Shown piece by piece: positions 1 through 7,796 of a stretch of 16,201 nucleotides of DNA. Origin of the DNA: an uncultured Bacteroidales bacterium. GTDB lineage: Bacteria > Bacteroidota > Bacteroidia > Bacteroidales > Paludibacteraceae. The position numbers and the translations under genes were made by a program. The stretch is taken from contig CAIWIS010000199.1 in the NCBI GenBank assembly GCA_903912795.1, positions 1 through 16,201 on the forward strand. The letters are read 5' to 3'. Numbering within the stretch: the first letter of the stretch is position 1; each line of letters opens with the position of its first letter. The notes below the pieces were generated by a model. It was not told the origin of the DNA. It worked only from the letters and a program-made list of their open reading frames with translations, and ran no database searches.

Positions 1-1
1 A

Positions 2-1585
2 GTTATTGAACAAAAGCAAAAACTGACGGTGACAGTTGCGTGGGATAAATTGCATTTATTGGCAAAAACTTTACGTGATAACGCTGAACTTCCGTTCGAC
101 ATGCTTGTGTTTTTGACAGGTGTTGACCGAGGCGAAGAACTCGGAGTGAACTACCTGCTTTCGTCATCAACCGATGTATCAAAAGAAATTGTACTTAAAA
201 CAGGTACGCTCGATCGCGATAATCCATTGATGTATTCCGTTACTGATTTATACGAAACAGCTCACTTCAACGAACGCGAAGTATATGCATTGTTGGGCAT
301 ACGGTTTATCAATAACCCGGACATGCGTAAGTTCTTTTTGAATGCCGACTGGAATGGTTATCCGCTTCGAAAAGATTATGATGCTAATCCGGAATTAAAT
401 CCACTTTCGCTTGTTAGTGTCGACATGGACGATACAGCTCCGCGCATAATGGAAGTTGATGGTAAATTTGTTGAAGATAAAGTGGACGTTTTTGAAGAAG
501 ATTCTTACATAATCAATATTGGTCCTCAACATCCATCAACACATGGTGTTATGCATTTTCGCACCGCTTTGGATGGCGAAATTGTAAAAAAGATTGATGT
601 ACATAGTGGCTATATTCACCGTGGTATCGAAAAGCTCAGCGAAGCACTTACATATCCTCAAATACTTCATTTTACCGACCGTTTGGATTATCTTTCGGCC
701 AACATTAACCGCCATGGTTTGTGTATGGCAGTTGAAAAAGCAGCCGAACTAGAAGTGCCTGAACGTGCTCAATACATTCGTACTATTATGGACGAGTTGA
801 ATCGTATTGATTCGCATTGCTTGGCTTGGGCGTGTCAGACCAACGATTTGGGTGCAACAACAGCCTTTATTTACGGTATGCGCGAGCGCGAAATTATTTT
901 GGATATTTTTGATAAAACCTGTGGTGGACGATTGATTATCAATCAAAATGTGGTTGGTGGTGTGATGTTCGATATTTACAATGAGTTTCAGAAGGATGTG
1001 AAGGCTTTTGTAATTTACATGCGCGAAAAACTCAAACAATACGATCGCTTTTTCTCACACAACGTAATTGCACTTGGCCGTATGATAAAAATTGGTGTTT
1101 TATCGCCACAAGATGCTGTTTCGTATGCAGTTACTGGTCCTGCCGGTCGCGCTTCGGGCTGGTCGTGCGACATACGCAAGCATATTCCTTATGCACTTTA
1201 CGATAAAGTAGATTTCAAAGAAATTATTCGTACCGAGGGCGATTCGTATGCTCGATACCTTAACCGCTTGGACGAAATTGAAGAATCATTACATATTATT
1301 GAGCAATTGATTGATAATATACCCGAAGGCGATATTTGTGCCAAAACAAAAGCCATTATTAAATTGCCCGAAGGCGAATATTATTCACGTGTGGAAGCTT
1401 GTAGAGGTGAATTTGGCGTGTTTATCGAAAGCCGCGGCGAGAAATTCCCTTATCGTTTGAAATTCCGCTCGCCTTCTATGGCGCTTGTATCGGCTATGCC
1501 ATTAATTTGTAAAAATGAAAAAATCTCGGACTTTATCGGTATCGGTGGTTCGATGGATTATGTAATACCAGATATTGATAGATAA
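2..1585 (+). CDS. nuoCD: NADH-quinone oxidoreductase subunit C/D fusion, 5' end outside window
   Basis: Fused NuoC (30 kDa) and NuoD (49 kDa) subunits of respiratory complex I, in the peripheral arm that passes electrons to quinone. The NuoC part covers about the first 140 visible residues; its end shows NADWNGYPLRKDYD, the usual NuoC signature. A short acidic linker leads to NuoD, which begins with IGPQHPSTHGVMHF (about residues 174-187). That loop carries the quinone-site histidine, and RLDYLSANINRH follows with the conserved tyrosine. The protein ends in PDIDR, like other NuoD proteins. The frame is open to the left edge, and the residues before the first possible start (GTG at 29) look like the usual NuoC beta strand. 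I therefore infer that the true start lies outside the window and that 29 is not the start. NuoA and NuoB are presumably just upstream. The next gene, nuoH, starts 10 nt after the stop. The fusion is common in Bacteroidota and several other phyla. Confidence 0.96.
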   Translation, partial: VIEQKQKLTVTVAWDKLHLLAKTLRDNAELPFDMLVFLTGVDRGEELGVNYLLSSSTDVSKEIVLKTGTLDRDNPLMYSVTDLYETAHFNEREVYALLGIRFINNPDMRKFFLNADWNGYPLRKDYDANPELNPLSLVSVDMDDTAPRIMEVDGKFVEDKVDVFEEDSYIINIGPQHPSTHGVMHFRTALDGEIVKKIDVHSGYIHRGIEKLSEALTYPQILHFTDRLDYLSANINRHGLCMAVEKAAELEVPERAQYIRTIMDELNRIDSHCLAWACQTNDLGATTAFIYGMREREIILDIFDKTCGGRLIINQNVVGGVMFDIYNEFQKDVKAFVIYMREKLKQYDRFFSHNVIALGRMIKIGVLSPQDAVSYAVTGPAGRASGWSCDIRKHIPYALYDKVDFKEIIRTEGDSYARYLNRLDEIEESLHIIEQLIDNIPEGDICAKTKAIIKLPEGEYYSRVEACRGEFGVFIESRGEKFPYRLKFRSPSMALVSAMPLICKNEKISDFIGIGGSMDYVIPDIDR

Positions 1586-1595
1586 AATTATTTAT

Positions 1596-2702
1596 ATGAC
1601 ACAACCTTTAGAATTTACACATCTGACAAGCTGGTTAGATACAACGCTGAGAGCTGCTCTGCCTGAATTTTGGGCTTTGCTAATCGAATTTGTGCTCGTA
1701 GCTGTTGTTTTGCTGGCTGCCTATGCTGTTATTGCATTGATACTAATTTATGCCGAACGAAAAATAACCGCATTTTTTCAGGCTCGTTATGGTCCTAACC
1801 GTGTAGGTAAGTGGGGATTGCTTCAGAGTTTGGCCGATATGATAAAAATCTTATTGAAAGAGATTGTAAAAATCAATCGTTCGGACCGATTTTTATTTTT
1901 TGCAGCGCCATTTTTTATGATTGTAGCTTCTATGGCTACTTTTGGCGGAATTCCTTTTGGCAAAGGTCTGCATGCAGTTGATTTTAATATCGGTGTGCTT
2001 TATGTAATGGCTGTTTCGTCGGTTGGTATTATTGGTGTGTTGCTGGCCGGATGGTCGAGCAATAATAAATATTCTATGATTGGTGCTATGCGTAGTGGTG
2101 CTCAGTTTGTAAGTTATGAGTTATCAGCAGGTTTTGCACTTATGACCATTGTAGTATTGGCTGGAACCATGCAGTTTTCGGAATTAATTGAAGGTCAACG
2201 CTTTTGTTGGAATATATTTAACGGTCATATCTCTTCGATTATTGCCTTTGTAATTTATCTCATTTCGGGACATGCCGAAACCAATCGTGGCCCTTTTGAC
2301 TTACCCGAAGCAGAATCAGAATTAACAGCTGGTTATCATACCGAATATTCAGGACTTCAGTTTGGATTTTATTATTTAGCTGAATACCTGAATATGTTTA
2401 TTATAGCTTCCATCGCCACCACCGTGTTTTTGGGAGGATATTTGCCAATTCAAGTACAAGGTTGGGATGGATTTAATGGTATCATGGGTTTAATTCCATC
2501 ATACCTTTGGTTTTTTGCTAAAACAGCCGTTCTTATTTTCTTAAGCTTGTGGGTTCGTTGGTCGTTTCCACGTTTGCGTATCGACCAGTTGTTGAATTTG
2601 GAATGGAAATATCTTTTGCCTATTAATTTAGTAAACTTGTTGGTAATGGTTATTTTGGTGTTGACAGGTTTAACGTTAAAGGATTTGTTTGGGATAATAT
2701 AG
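1596..2702 (+). CDS. nuoH: NADH-quinone oxidoreductase subunit H
   Basis: Membrane subunit of complex I (ND1 family) that forms the quinone chamber and links the peripheral arm to the proton-pumping arm. The 368-residue protein has about eight or nine hydrophobic segments. It shows the family signatures YAERKITAFFQARYGPNRVG near residue 52, SYELSAG in the middle, and ETNRGPFDLPEAESELTAGY with its acidic cluster on the cytoplasmic loop facing the quinone tunnel. The frame could open at a TTG at 1575 that overlaps the nuoCD stop. I chose the ATG at 1596 because it gives a normal N-terminus (MTQPLEF) and leaves 10 nt after nuoCD. No Shine-Dalgarno sequence is visible, as is usual in Bacteroidota. 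The gene follows nuoCD directly with no nuoEFG between them. It is slightly longer than the E. coli protein, mainly at the N-terminus. Confidence 0.96.
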   Translation: MTQPLEFTHLTSWLDTTLRAALPEFWALLIEFVLVAVVLLAAYAVIALILIYAERKITAFFQARYGPNRVGKWGLLQSLADMIKILLKEIVKINRSDRFLFFAAPFFMIVASMATFGGIPFGKGLHAVDFNIGVLYVMAVSSVGIIGVLLAGWSSNNKYSMIGAMRSGAQFVSYELSAGFALMTIVVLAGTMQFSELIEGQRFCWNIFNGHISSIIAFVIYLISGHAETNRGPFDLPEAESELTAGYHTEYSGLQFGFYYLAEYLNMFIIASIATTVFLGGYLPIQVQGWDGFNGIMGLIPSYLWFFAKTAVLIFLSLWVRWSFPRLRIDQLLNLEWKYLLPINLVNLLVMVILVLTGLTLKDLFGII

Positions 2703-2760
2703 AAGCCCCCTAATTATCTCCCTTCGGTCGCTGACCGTTGGTTCCCCCACAAGGGGACTT
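2703..2760. repeat. GC-skewed palindromic repeat element in the nuoH-nuoI gap
   Basis: A C- and G-rich 58-bp block in otherwise AT-rich sequence, starting immediately after the nuoH stop. Its ends, AAGCCCCCTA and CAAGGGGACTT, are imperfect inverted copies of each other. Inside, CGGTC at 2725-2729 pairs perfectly with GACCG at 2733-2737 around a 3-nt loop. It resembles the CCCCTAAAGGGG element at the nuoI-nuoJ junction. It could act as an RNA hairpin in the operon transcript or be a dispersed intergenic repeat; neither can be shown from this window. There is no T-tract after it, so it is not a typical Rho-independent terminator. Confidence 0.6.
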
Positions 2761-2784
2761 GAAGAGTTGCAGTTTTTTAAAATT

Positions 2785-2812
2785 GTAAATAGTAAATGTT
2801 TAAATAGTAAAT
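2785..2812 (+). repeat. AGTAAAT-rich 28-bp repeat, copy 1 (before nuoI)
   Basis: AT-rich block made of GTAAAT/AGTAAAT words, ending 7 nt before the nuoI start codon. Its reverse complement recurs at 4250-4277 before nuoL, with 24 of 28 positions identical and the same word order. This shows a dispersed repeat placed just upstream of two genes of the same operon, in opposite orientations. Confidence 0.6.
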
Positions 2813-2819
2813 TTAAAAG

Positions 2820-3317
2820 ATGAGTTCAATAGCAGAATATTTTTCAGGATTATTTACCGGTATTAGTTCCTTAATGAAAGGCATGTCGGTAACATGGAAA
2901 GAGTTGTGGACACCAAAGGTAACCCAACAATATCCTGAAAACCGTAAAACCCTTGTAATATCGGATAGGTTTAGAGCAGAGTTGGTTATGCCTCACGATG
3001 AGAATAACGAACATGCTTGTACTTCGTGTGGTATCTGTCAACTTAATTGTCCGAATGGGACCATAAATATTACTTCGGAAATGATAGAGACAGCTGATGG
3101 TAAAAAAAAGAAAATACTTGGTAAATATGTATGGGATTTAGGAATGTGTACTTTTTGTAATTTATGCGTTGTTACTTGCCCTTCGGATGCTATAAAATTT
3201 GAAAATACATTTGAGAATGCCGTTTTTACACGCAGCAAATTGATACAAACATTAAATAAAGAAGGTTCGAAACTGAGAGAAAAGAAAAAGGAACCCCTAG
3301 CCCCTAAAGGGGAATAA
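2820..3317 (+). CDS. nuoI: NADH-quinone oxidoreductase subunit I (two 4Fe-4S ferredoxin subunit)
   Basis: Peripheral-arm subunit of complex I (TYKY/PSST-side ferredoxin) that carries clusters N6a and N6b and passes electrons towards NuoB and quinone. The 165-residue protein has two CxxCxxCxxxCP motifs: CTSCGICQLNCP (about residues 67-78) and CTFCNLCVVTCP (about residues 109-121). The N-terminal part (GMSVTWKELWTPKVTQQYPE) matches the family's membrane-associated segment. The ATG at 2820 follows a repeat block by 7 nt. The C-terminus is odd. Residues 159-165 (PLAPKGE) and the approach to the stop codon are encoded by a CCCCTAGCCCCTAAAGGGGA repeat whose near-perfect inverted copy sits just before nuoJ, so the tail was probably rewritten by repeat insertion. 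This surface-exposed tail lies outside the conserved fold and is unlikely to matter for cluster binding. Confidence 0.95.
   Translation: MSSIAEYFSGLFTGISSLMKGMSVTWKELWTPKVTQQYPENRKTLVISDRFRAELVMPHDENNEHACTSCGICQLNCPNGTINITSEMIETADGKKKKILGKYVWDLGMCTFCNLCVVTCPSDAIKFENTFENAVFTRSKLIQTLNKEGSKLREKKKEPLAPKGE
3294..3313 (+). repeat. 20-bp inverted repeat, left arm (inside the end of nuoI)
   Basis: CCCCTAGCCCCTAAAGGGGA. The reverse complement recurs at 3368-3387 with 19 of 20 positions identical and 54 bp between the arms. The right-hand part, CCCCTAAAGGGG, is itself nearly self-complementary. This arm lies inside the coding sequence of nuoI and supplies its last seven codons. Confidence 0.75.
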
Positions 3318-3367
3318 GAGTTCAATCTTAGCATCAAATATTATTTTACAATTCTAACTAATCAACA

Positions 3368-3387
3368 TCCCCTTTAGGGGCTTGGGG
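3368..3387 (-). repeat. 20-bp inverted repeat, right arm (abuts nuoJ start)
   Basis: TCCCCTTTAGGGGCTTGGGG, the inverted partner of 3294-3313 with a single mismatch. It ends 2 nt before the nuoJ ATG. If transcribed, the two arms could form a long stem that closes the 54-nt nuoI-nuoJ spacer and hides the nuoJ start region. The G-rich end could also serve as a weak ribosome-binding sequence. Confidence 0.75.
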
Positions 3388-3389
3388 CT

Positions 3390-3893
3390 ATGGCACAACA
3401 AATTATATTTTACGTTTTAGCAGTAATAATTACTGTTTTCTCAATACTGGCAGTAACATCAAAGCAAATAATTCGCTCAGCCACTTATTTGTTATTTGTA
3501 TTGCTTGGTACAGCAGGTTTATACCTTCTATTGGGTTACAACTATCTTTTCGCAGTTCAAATAGCTGTGTATGCAGGTGGCATTATGGTGCTCTTTATTT
3601 TTGCTATTTTGCTCACCAATAAGCCAGGCGAAAATGTAAAAACTGAATTGCCAATTCGCCGTATTGTGGCGGGGTTAACATCGTTGGCAGGTTTGGCTTT
3701 TTGTGGTCATATAATTTACTGGAATGTAAAAAAAATAAGCGTGTTGACTGAAATGGCCGATATTACGCCACAACAACTCGGTAGAATGATGATGGGTACT
3801 GATAAATACCAATACCTTTTGCCATTCGAAATGATTAGTATATTATTGCTTGCATGTATTGTTGGGGCAATTATGGTTGCACGAAAAAGATAA
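3390..3893 (+). CDS. nuoJ: NADH-quinone oxidoreductase subunit J
   Basis: Small membrane subunit of complex I (ND6 family), placed between NuoH and the antiporter-like subunits. It has 167 residues with about five hydrophobic helices. The third contains YNYLFAVQIAVYAGGIMVLFIFAILL, matching the family's conserved pi-bulge helix with its YxGGIMVLF signature. The last helix (EMISILLLACIVGAIMVARK) is also typical. The ATG at 3390 is reached 2 nt after an inverted-repeat arm, so its translation-start context is unusual. nuoK follows after 12 nt. Family assignment rests on these motifs and on position between nuoI and nuoK. Confidence 0.95.
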   Translation: MAQQIIFYVLAVIITVFSILAVTSKQIIRSATYLLFVLLGTAGLYLLLGYNYLFAVQIAVYAGGIMVLFIFAILLTNKPGENVKTELPIRRIVAGLTSLAGLAFCGHIIYWNVKKISVLTEMADITPQQLGRMMMGTDKYQYLLPFEMISILLLACIVGAIMVARKR

Positions 3894-3905
3894 AAATTTT
3901 AGAAT

Positions 3906-4244
3906 ATGGAATTTCTTACTTCCTTTTTTTCAGGTCCAGTACCTGTAGAAGCTTACTTAGCCGTAAGTCTTATTATGTTTTTTGCAGGTGTATATGGTTT
4001 CTTAACCCGTAAAAGCATGTTGATGATACTTGTGTCGATTGAGCTAATGCTTAATGCTGCTGATATCAATTTTGTAGCATTCAACCGCTATTTATATCCA
4101 GGTCAATTCGAAGGGTTTTATTTCACATTATTTACTATTGCCATTGCCGCTTGCGAAACGGCTGTTGCGATAGCTATTATTATCAATATCTATCGAAATT
4201 TAACGAGTGTAGAAGTAGGTAATTTAGACCAAATGAAAGAATAG
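3906..4244 (+). CDS. nuoK: NADH-quinone oxidoreductase subunit K
   Basis: Smallest membrane subunit of complex I (ND4L family), part of the central proton path beside NuoJ. The 112-residue protein has three transmembrane helices and the family signature SIELMLNAADINFVAF. The glutamate of this helix (IEL) and the one in IAIAACETAVAIAI correspond to the two conserved membrane glutamates. The N-terminus (GPVPVEAYLAVSLIMFFAGVYGFLTRKS) is typical. It starts 12 nt after nuoJ, with AT-rich sequence in front and no clear Shine-Dalgarno sequence. Length and motif order are normal. Confidence 0.96.
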   Translation: MEFLTSFFSGPVPVEAYLAVSLIMFFAGVYGFLTRKSMLMILVSIELMLNAADINFVAFNRYLYPGQFEGFYFTLFTIAIAACETAVAIAIIINIYRNLTSVEVGNLDQMKE

Positions 4245-4249
4245 AACCC

Positions 4250-4277
4250 ATTTACCATTTAAGTATTTACCATTTAC
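4250..4277 (-). repeat. AGTAAAT-rich 28-bp repeat, copy 2 (before nuoL)
   Basis: Three ATTTACC words at 4250, 4265 and 4272. Read on the - strand, the block aligns with 2785-2812 at 24 of 28 positions. It fills most of the 45-bp nuoK-nuoL gap and ends 12 nt before the nuoL ATG. Confidence 0.6.
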
Positions 4278-4289
4278 CATTTTAAGAAT

Positions 4290-6233
4290 ATGCAATATAC
4301 TATATTGATTTTAGTACTTCCATTATTGAGTTTCATATTTTTGGGACTCATGGATTCGAAGTTTAAGCCAAAAACTGCCGGACTTATTGGAACCATCGTG
4401 TTGGGTATTATTACTGCGCTTTCGTATTATACTGCTTTTGAGTATTTTACAATGTATAAAGTGGAAGGTGTGTACCAAAAAGTGATTCCTTTTGAAATGG
4501 AATGGCTACGGTTTACCGATTTATTAAGCATAAAACTTGGAATTTTAATTGATGCAATATCGGTAATGATGTTGGTGGTAATTTCTACCGTATCGTTTAT
4601 GGTCAATCTTTATAGCTTAAGTTATATGGATGGCGAAAAAGGATTTCAACGTTACTACGCTTTCTTATCGTTATTTACGTTTTCGATGTTGGGACTGGTT
4701 GTAGCAACTAACATTTTTCAAATGTATATTTTTTGGGAGTTAGTGGGTGTTTCGTCGTTCTTGCTTATTGGTTTTTATTATTCAAAACCATCGGCCGTGG
4801 CAGCTGCCAAAAAAGCGTTCATTGTGACCCGTTTTGCCGATATGTTCTTTTTAATCGGTATTCTTGTACTTTCGTTTTATACAAAAACCTTTGATTTTGG
4901 AGTTCTTACAGGCGAAAATCCTATCGTTTTTGCGGCAGGTGCAGGTGCTACGTTTATGGGATTTTCGGTGTTGAGTTGGGCAATGGCACTTATATTTATT
5001 GGAGGTGCTGGTAAATCGGCTATGTTCCCATTACAAATTTGGTTGCCCGATGCCATGGAAGGTCCAACGCCGGTTTCGGCATTAATTCATGCGGCTACTA
5101 TGGTTGTGGCTGGTGTATTTTTGGTGGCACGTTTATTTCCAGTATATTATTTTCAGACTCCGGAAGTACTTCACGGTATTGCTTATGTGGGTGCTTTTAC
5201 AGCTCTCTTTGCGGCGGTAATTGCTTGTGTGCAAACCGATATAAAACGCGTTTTGGCATTTTCAACCATATCTCAAATTGCATTTATGATGGTTGCGTTG
5301 GGAGTTTCGGGTTACGAAGGGCACGAAGGTACAGGATATATGGCTTCTATGTTCCATCTATTTACACATGCCATGTTCAAAGCCTTATTATTCCTCGGCG
5401 CAGGTTCGGTTATTCATGCCGTGCATAGCAACGAGATGAAAGATATGGGTGGACTCCGAAAATATATGCCTATCACTAACTGGACTTTTCTGATTGCATG
5501 TTTGGCTATTGCCGGTATTCCGCCATTCTCAGGATTCTTTAGTAAAGATGAGATTCTTGCTGCCAGTTTTGAGTTTAGTCCACTTATTGGTTGGTTAATG
5601 ACATTTATTGCAGCACTTACCGCATTTTATATGTTCCGTTTGTACTATAATATATTTTGGGGTAAAGATTATGCCGTTAAAGCGGCTGCTCACGGACACG
5701 GTCACGACGATCATGGACATGGACATACACCACACGAATCGCCTTTTGCTATGGCTTTTCCATTGGTGTTTTTGGCTGCTGTAACTTGTGTTGCAGGGTT
5801 TATTCCTTTTGGTGAATTTGTAAGCGCTACTGGAGCCGATTATCACATTCATATTGATATGAAGGTTGCTATTACAAGTGTTGTTGTTGCTTTAATTTCA
5901 ATTTCGGTAGCTACTATCATGTACCGCAAGCCAAGTACAACGCCCGATAAACTTGCTGCAAGCTTTTCAGGTTTATTCAAAGCGGCTTCAAATCGTTTCT
6001 ATATCGATGAGGTTTATTTATTTATCACCCGCAAAATTGTGTTCAATAGCATTTCACGTCCTATAGCTTGGTTCGACCGTCATGTAATTGATGCCACTAT
6101 GGATGGTTTTGCTAATACTACGCAATGGGTATCCATACGAATTAAAAGTTTTCAATCTGGTCAGATTCAACAATATGCTTACGTTTTTCTTTTTGGAACA
6201 TTGTTGATTGCTGCACTCATACTAATATTTTAA
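4290..6233 (+). CDS. nuoL: NADH-quinone oxidoreductase subunit L
   Basis: Distal antiporter-like proton-pumping subunit of complex I (ND5 family), 647 residues with many transmembrane helices and a long C-terminal part that ends in a membrane helix. Key pumping residues are present: Glu150 in FWELVGVSSFLLIGFYY (helix TM5) and Lys242 in GAGKSAMFPLQIWLPDAMEG (helix TM7). TPVSALIHAATMVVAGVF follows as in all ND5 proteins. FSKDEILAASF and a typical helix after GIPPFSGF are also seen. A histidine-rich loop (AHGHGHDDHGHGHTPH, about residues 466-481) lies between late helices. Such loops vary between species and may bind metal or simply be tolerated. The ATG at 4290 is preceded by a repeat block. 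The stop is 3 nt from nuoM, so the two are almost certainly translated together. Confidence 0.97.
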   Translation: MQYTILILVLPLLSFIFLGLMDSKFKPKTAGLIGTIVLGIITALSYYTAFEYFTMYKVEGVYQKVIPFEMEWLRFTDLLSIKLGILIDAISVMMLVVISTVSFMVNLYSLSYMDGEKGFQRYYAFLSLFTFSMLGLVVATNIFQMYIFWELVGVSSFLLIGFYYSKPSAVAAAKKAFIVTRFADMFFLIGILVLSFYTKTFDFGVLTGENPIVFAAGAGATFMGFSVLSWAMALIFIGGAGKSAMFPLQIWLPDAMEGPTPVSALIHAATMVVAGVFLVARLFPVYYFQTPEVLHGIAYVGAFTALFAAVIACVQTDIKRVLAFSTISQIAFMMVALGVSGYEGHEGTGYMASMFHLFTHAMFKALLFLGAGSVIHAVHSNEMKDMGGLRKYMPITNWTFLIACLAIAGIPPFSGFFSKDEILAASFEFSPLIGWLMTFIAALTAFYMFRLYYNIFWGKDYAVKAAAHGHGHDDHGHGHTPHESPFAMAFPLVFLAAVTCVAGFIPFGEFVSATGADYHIHIDMKVAITSVVVALISISVATIMYRKPSTTPDKLAASFSGLFKAASNRFYIDEVYLFITRKIVFNSISRPIAWFDRHVIDATMDGFANTTQWVSIRIKSFQSGQIQQYAYVFLFGTLLIAALILIF

Positions 6234-6236
6234 GAT

Positions 6237-7721
6237 ATGAACTTCTTATCCATTTTTGTACTTATTCCTGTTTTAATGATGGTTGGTTTATTCGCCTCGA
6301 ATAATCGCAAACAGCTATTAACAGTTATGACAATTGGTGCTTCGCTGCTAATGATTATGTCGGCGACACTTACGTATATGTATCTTACCGAGCGTGCTGC
6401 AGGCAATGTGGCCGAAATGCTTTTTATGGCTGATACAGTTTGGTATGCACCTTTTAATATTCATTATTCAGTAGGGGTTGATGGCATTTCAGTTGCCATG
6501 TTAATTCTATCTTCCATCATTGTATTTACAGGAGTTTTTGCTTCGTGGAAAATTGATCCGCTTCCGAAAGAATTTTTCTTATGGTTTAGTTTGCTTTCCA
6601 TAGGCGTATATGGTTTCTTTATCACTACCGATTTGTTTACCATGTTTATGTACTACGAAATAGCGCTTATTCCCATGTATTTGCTCATTGGAATTTGGGG
6701 CACAGGGCGTAAAGAATATTCGGCTATGAAGTTGACATTGATGCTTATGGGTGGTTCGGCCTTATTGTTAGTTGGTATATTGGGGATTTACTTTAGTTCA
6801 GGTGCTACCACCATGAACTTACTCGAAATAGCCAAACTACATAACATACCAGTTGAAATGCAGCGTTATTTTTTCCCGCTTACGTTTATGGGTTTTGGTG
6901 TGTTAGGTGCTTTGTTTCCTTTCCATACCTGGTCGCCCGACGGTCATGCTTCGGCACCTACGGCAGTATCAATGCTTCACGCTGGAGTTTTGATGAAACT
7001 GGGTGGATATGGTGCATTTCGCGTAGCCATGTATTTAATGCCAGAGGCTGCACACGAAATGGCTTGGATATTTTTGATATTAACAGGAATTTCGGTAGTT
7101 TATGGCGCTTTTGGAGCTATTCACCAAACCGATTTGAAGTATATTAATGCCTATTCGTCAGTTAGCCACTGCGGCTTGGTATTGTTTGCCATACTAATGA
7201 TGAACGAAACAGCTACTACTGGAGCCATTATGCAAATGCTTTCGCATGGTTTAATGACAGCCTTGTTTTTTGCCCTGATTGGAATGATTTACGGACGAAC
7301 GCATACACGTGATATACGACTTATGGGTGGCTTAATGAAAGTGTTGCCATTTTTGGGTGTGAGTTATGTTATTGCAGGTATGGCTTCGTTAGGCTTACCT
7401 AGTTTAAGTGGTTTTGTGGCCGAAATGACCATCTTTGTTGGTTCGTTTCAGCATACTGATACTTTTCACCGTGTGCTTACAATTACAGCAGTTTCGTCCA
7501 TTGTAATTACGGCTGTATATATTCTGAAAGTTGTTGGTAAAATAATTTTTGGCCCTATACAGGATAAACATCACGAGGAATTGACAGATGCCGTTTGGTA
7601 CGAACGGGTAGCAGTAAGTGTGTTGATAGTAGCCATTTTTGCCATGGGTTCAGCTCCGTTTTGGATTTCGAGTATGATTGGCGAGAGTGTGATTCCTGTA
7701 ATTGGTCAGTTAATAAAATAG
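6237..7721 (+). CDS. nuoM: NADH-quinone oxidoreductase subunit M
   Basis: Middle antiporter-like proton-pumping subunit of complex I (ND4 family), 494 residues with about 14 transmembrane helices. Glu141 in MYYEIALIPMYLLIG matches the conserved TM5 glutamate. QTDLKYINAYSSVSHCGLVLFAI, MLSHGLMTALFFALIGMIYGRTHTRDIRLMGGL and SLGLPSLSGFVAEMTIFVGSF are clear ND4 signatures, and the TM12 glutamate and Lys254 (LMKLGGYG) are kept. One key site differs. Where E. coli NuoM has the TM7 lysine of VKMPMVPLHGWLPDAH, this protein reads VLGALFPFHTWSPDGH, so Leu223 stands in place of the lysine. This may be a feature of the subfamily rather than a defect, as the rest is intact. It starts 3 nt after nuoL. Confidence 0.96.
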   Translation: MNFLSIFVLIPVLMMVGLFASNNRKQLLTVMTIGASLLMIMSATLTYMYLTERAAGNVAEMLFMADTVWYAPFNIHYSVGVDGISVAMLILSSIIVFTGVFASWKIDPLPKEFFLWFSLLSIGVYGFFITTDLFTMFMYYEIALIPMYLLIGIWGTGRKEYSAMKLTLMLMGGSALLLVGILGIYFSSGATTMNLLEIAKLHNIPVEMQRYFFPLTFMGFGVLGALFPFHTWSPDGHASAPTAVSMLHAGVLMKLGGYGAFRVAMYLMPEAAHEMAWIFLILTGISVVYGAFGAIHQTDLKYINAYSSVSHCGLVLFAILMMNETATTGAIMQMLSHGLMTALFFALIGMIYGRTHTRDIRLMGGLMKVLPFLGVSYVIAGMASLGLPSLSGFVAEMTIFVGSFQHTDTFHRVLTITAVSSIVITAVYILKVVGKIIFGPIQDKHHEELTDAVWYERVAVSVLIVAIFAMGSAPFWISSMIGESVIPVIGQLIK

Positions 7722-7744
7722 ACAACAGACCACGGACAACAGAC
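7721..7744 (+). repeat. GACAACAGAC direct repeat after nuoM
   Basis: GACAACAGAC occurs exactly twice, at 7721-7730 and 7735-7744, separated by CACG. The first copy begins on the last base of the nuoM stop codon. A diverged inverted relative (about 16 of 23 positions) lies at 7797-7819 just before nuoN, so the block frames the 111-bp nuoM-nuoN gap. Confidence 0.55.
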
Positions 7745-7796
7745 ATTAGAAAATAGTTTGTGTTTAGTATAAAGATATAAAAGAAATTTACTAGTA

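Noticed and set aside
29..31. GTG as true start of nuoCD
   Set aside because: The frame stays open to the left edge, and the residues before 29 fit the NuoC domain. The gene is therefore cut by the window.
1575..1577. TTG start of nuoH overlapping the nuoCD stop
   Set aside because: ATG 1596 is in frame, gives a better N-terminus and needs no rare start codon.
2703..2760. Rho-independent terminator after nuoH
   Set aside because: There is no T-run after the stem and the operon clearly continues. The block reads better as a repeat element.
5039..5428. Other-frame open reading frame inside nuoL
   Set aside because: It is cysteine- and serine-rich, has no start context, and overlaps a strongly conserved NuoL segment. 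It is a shadow of the real frame.
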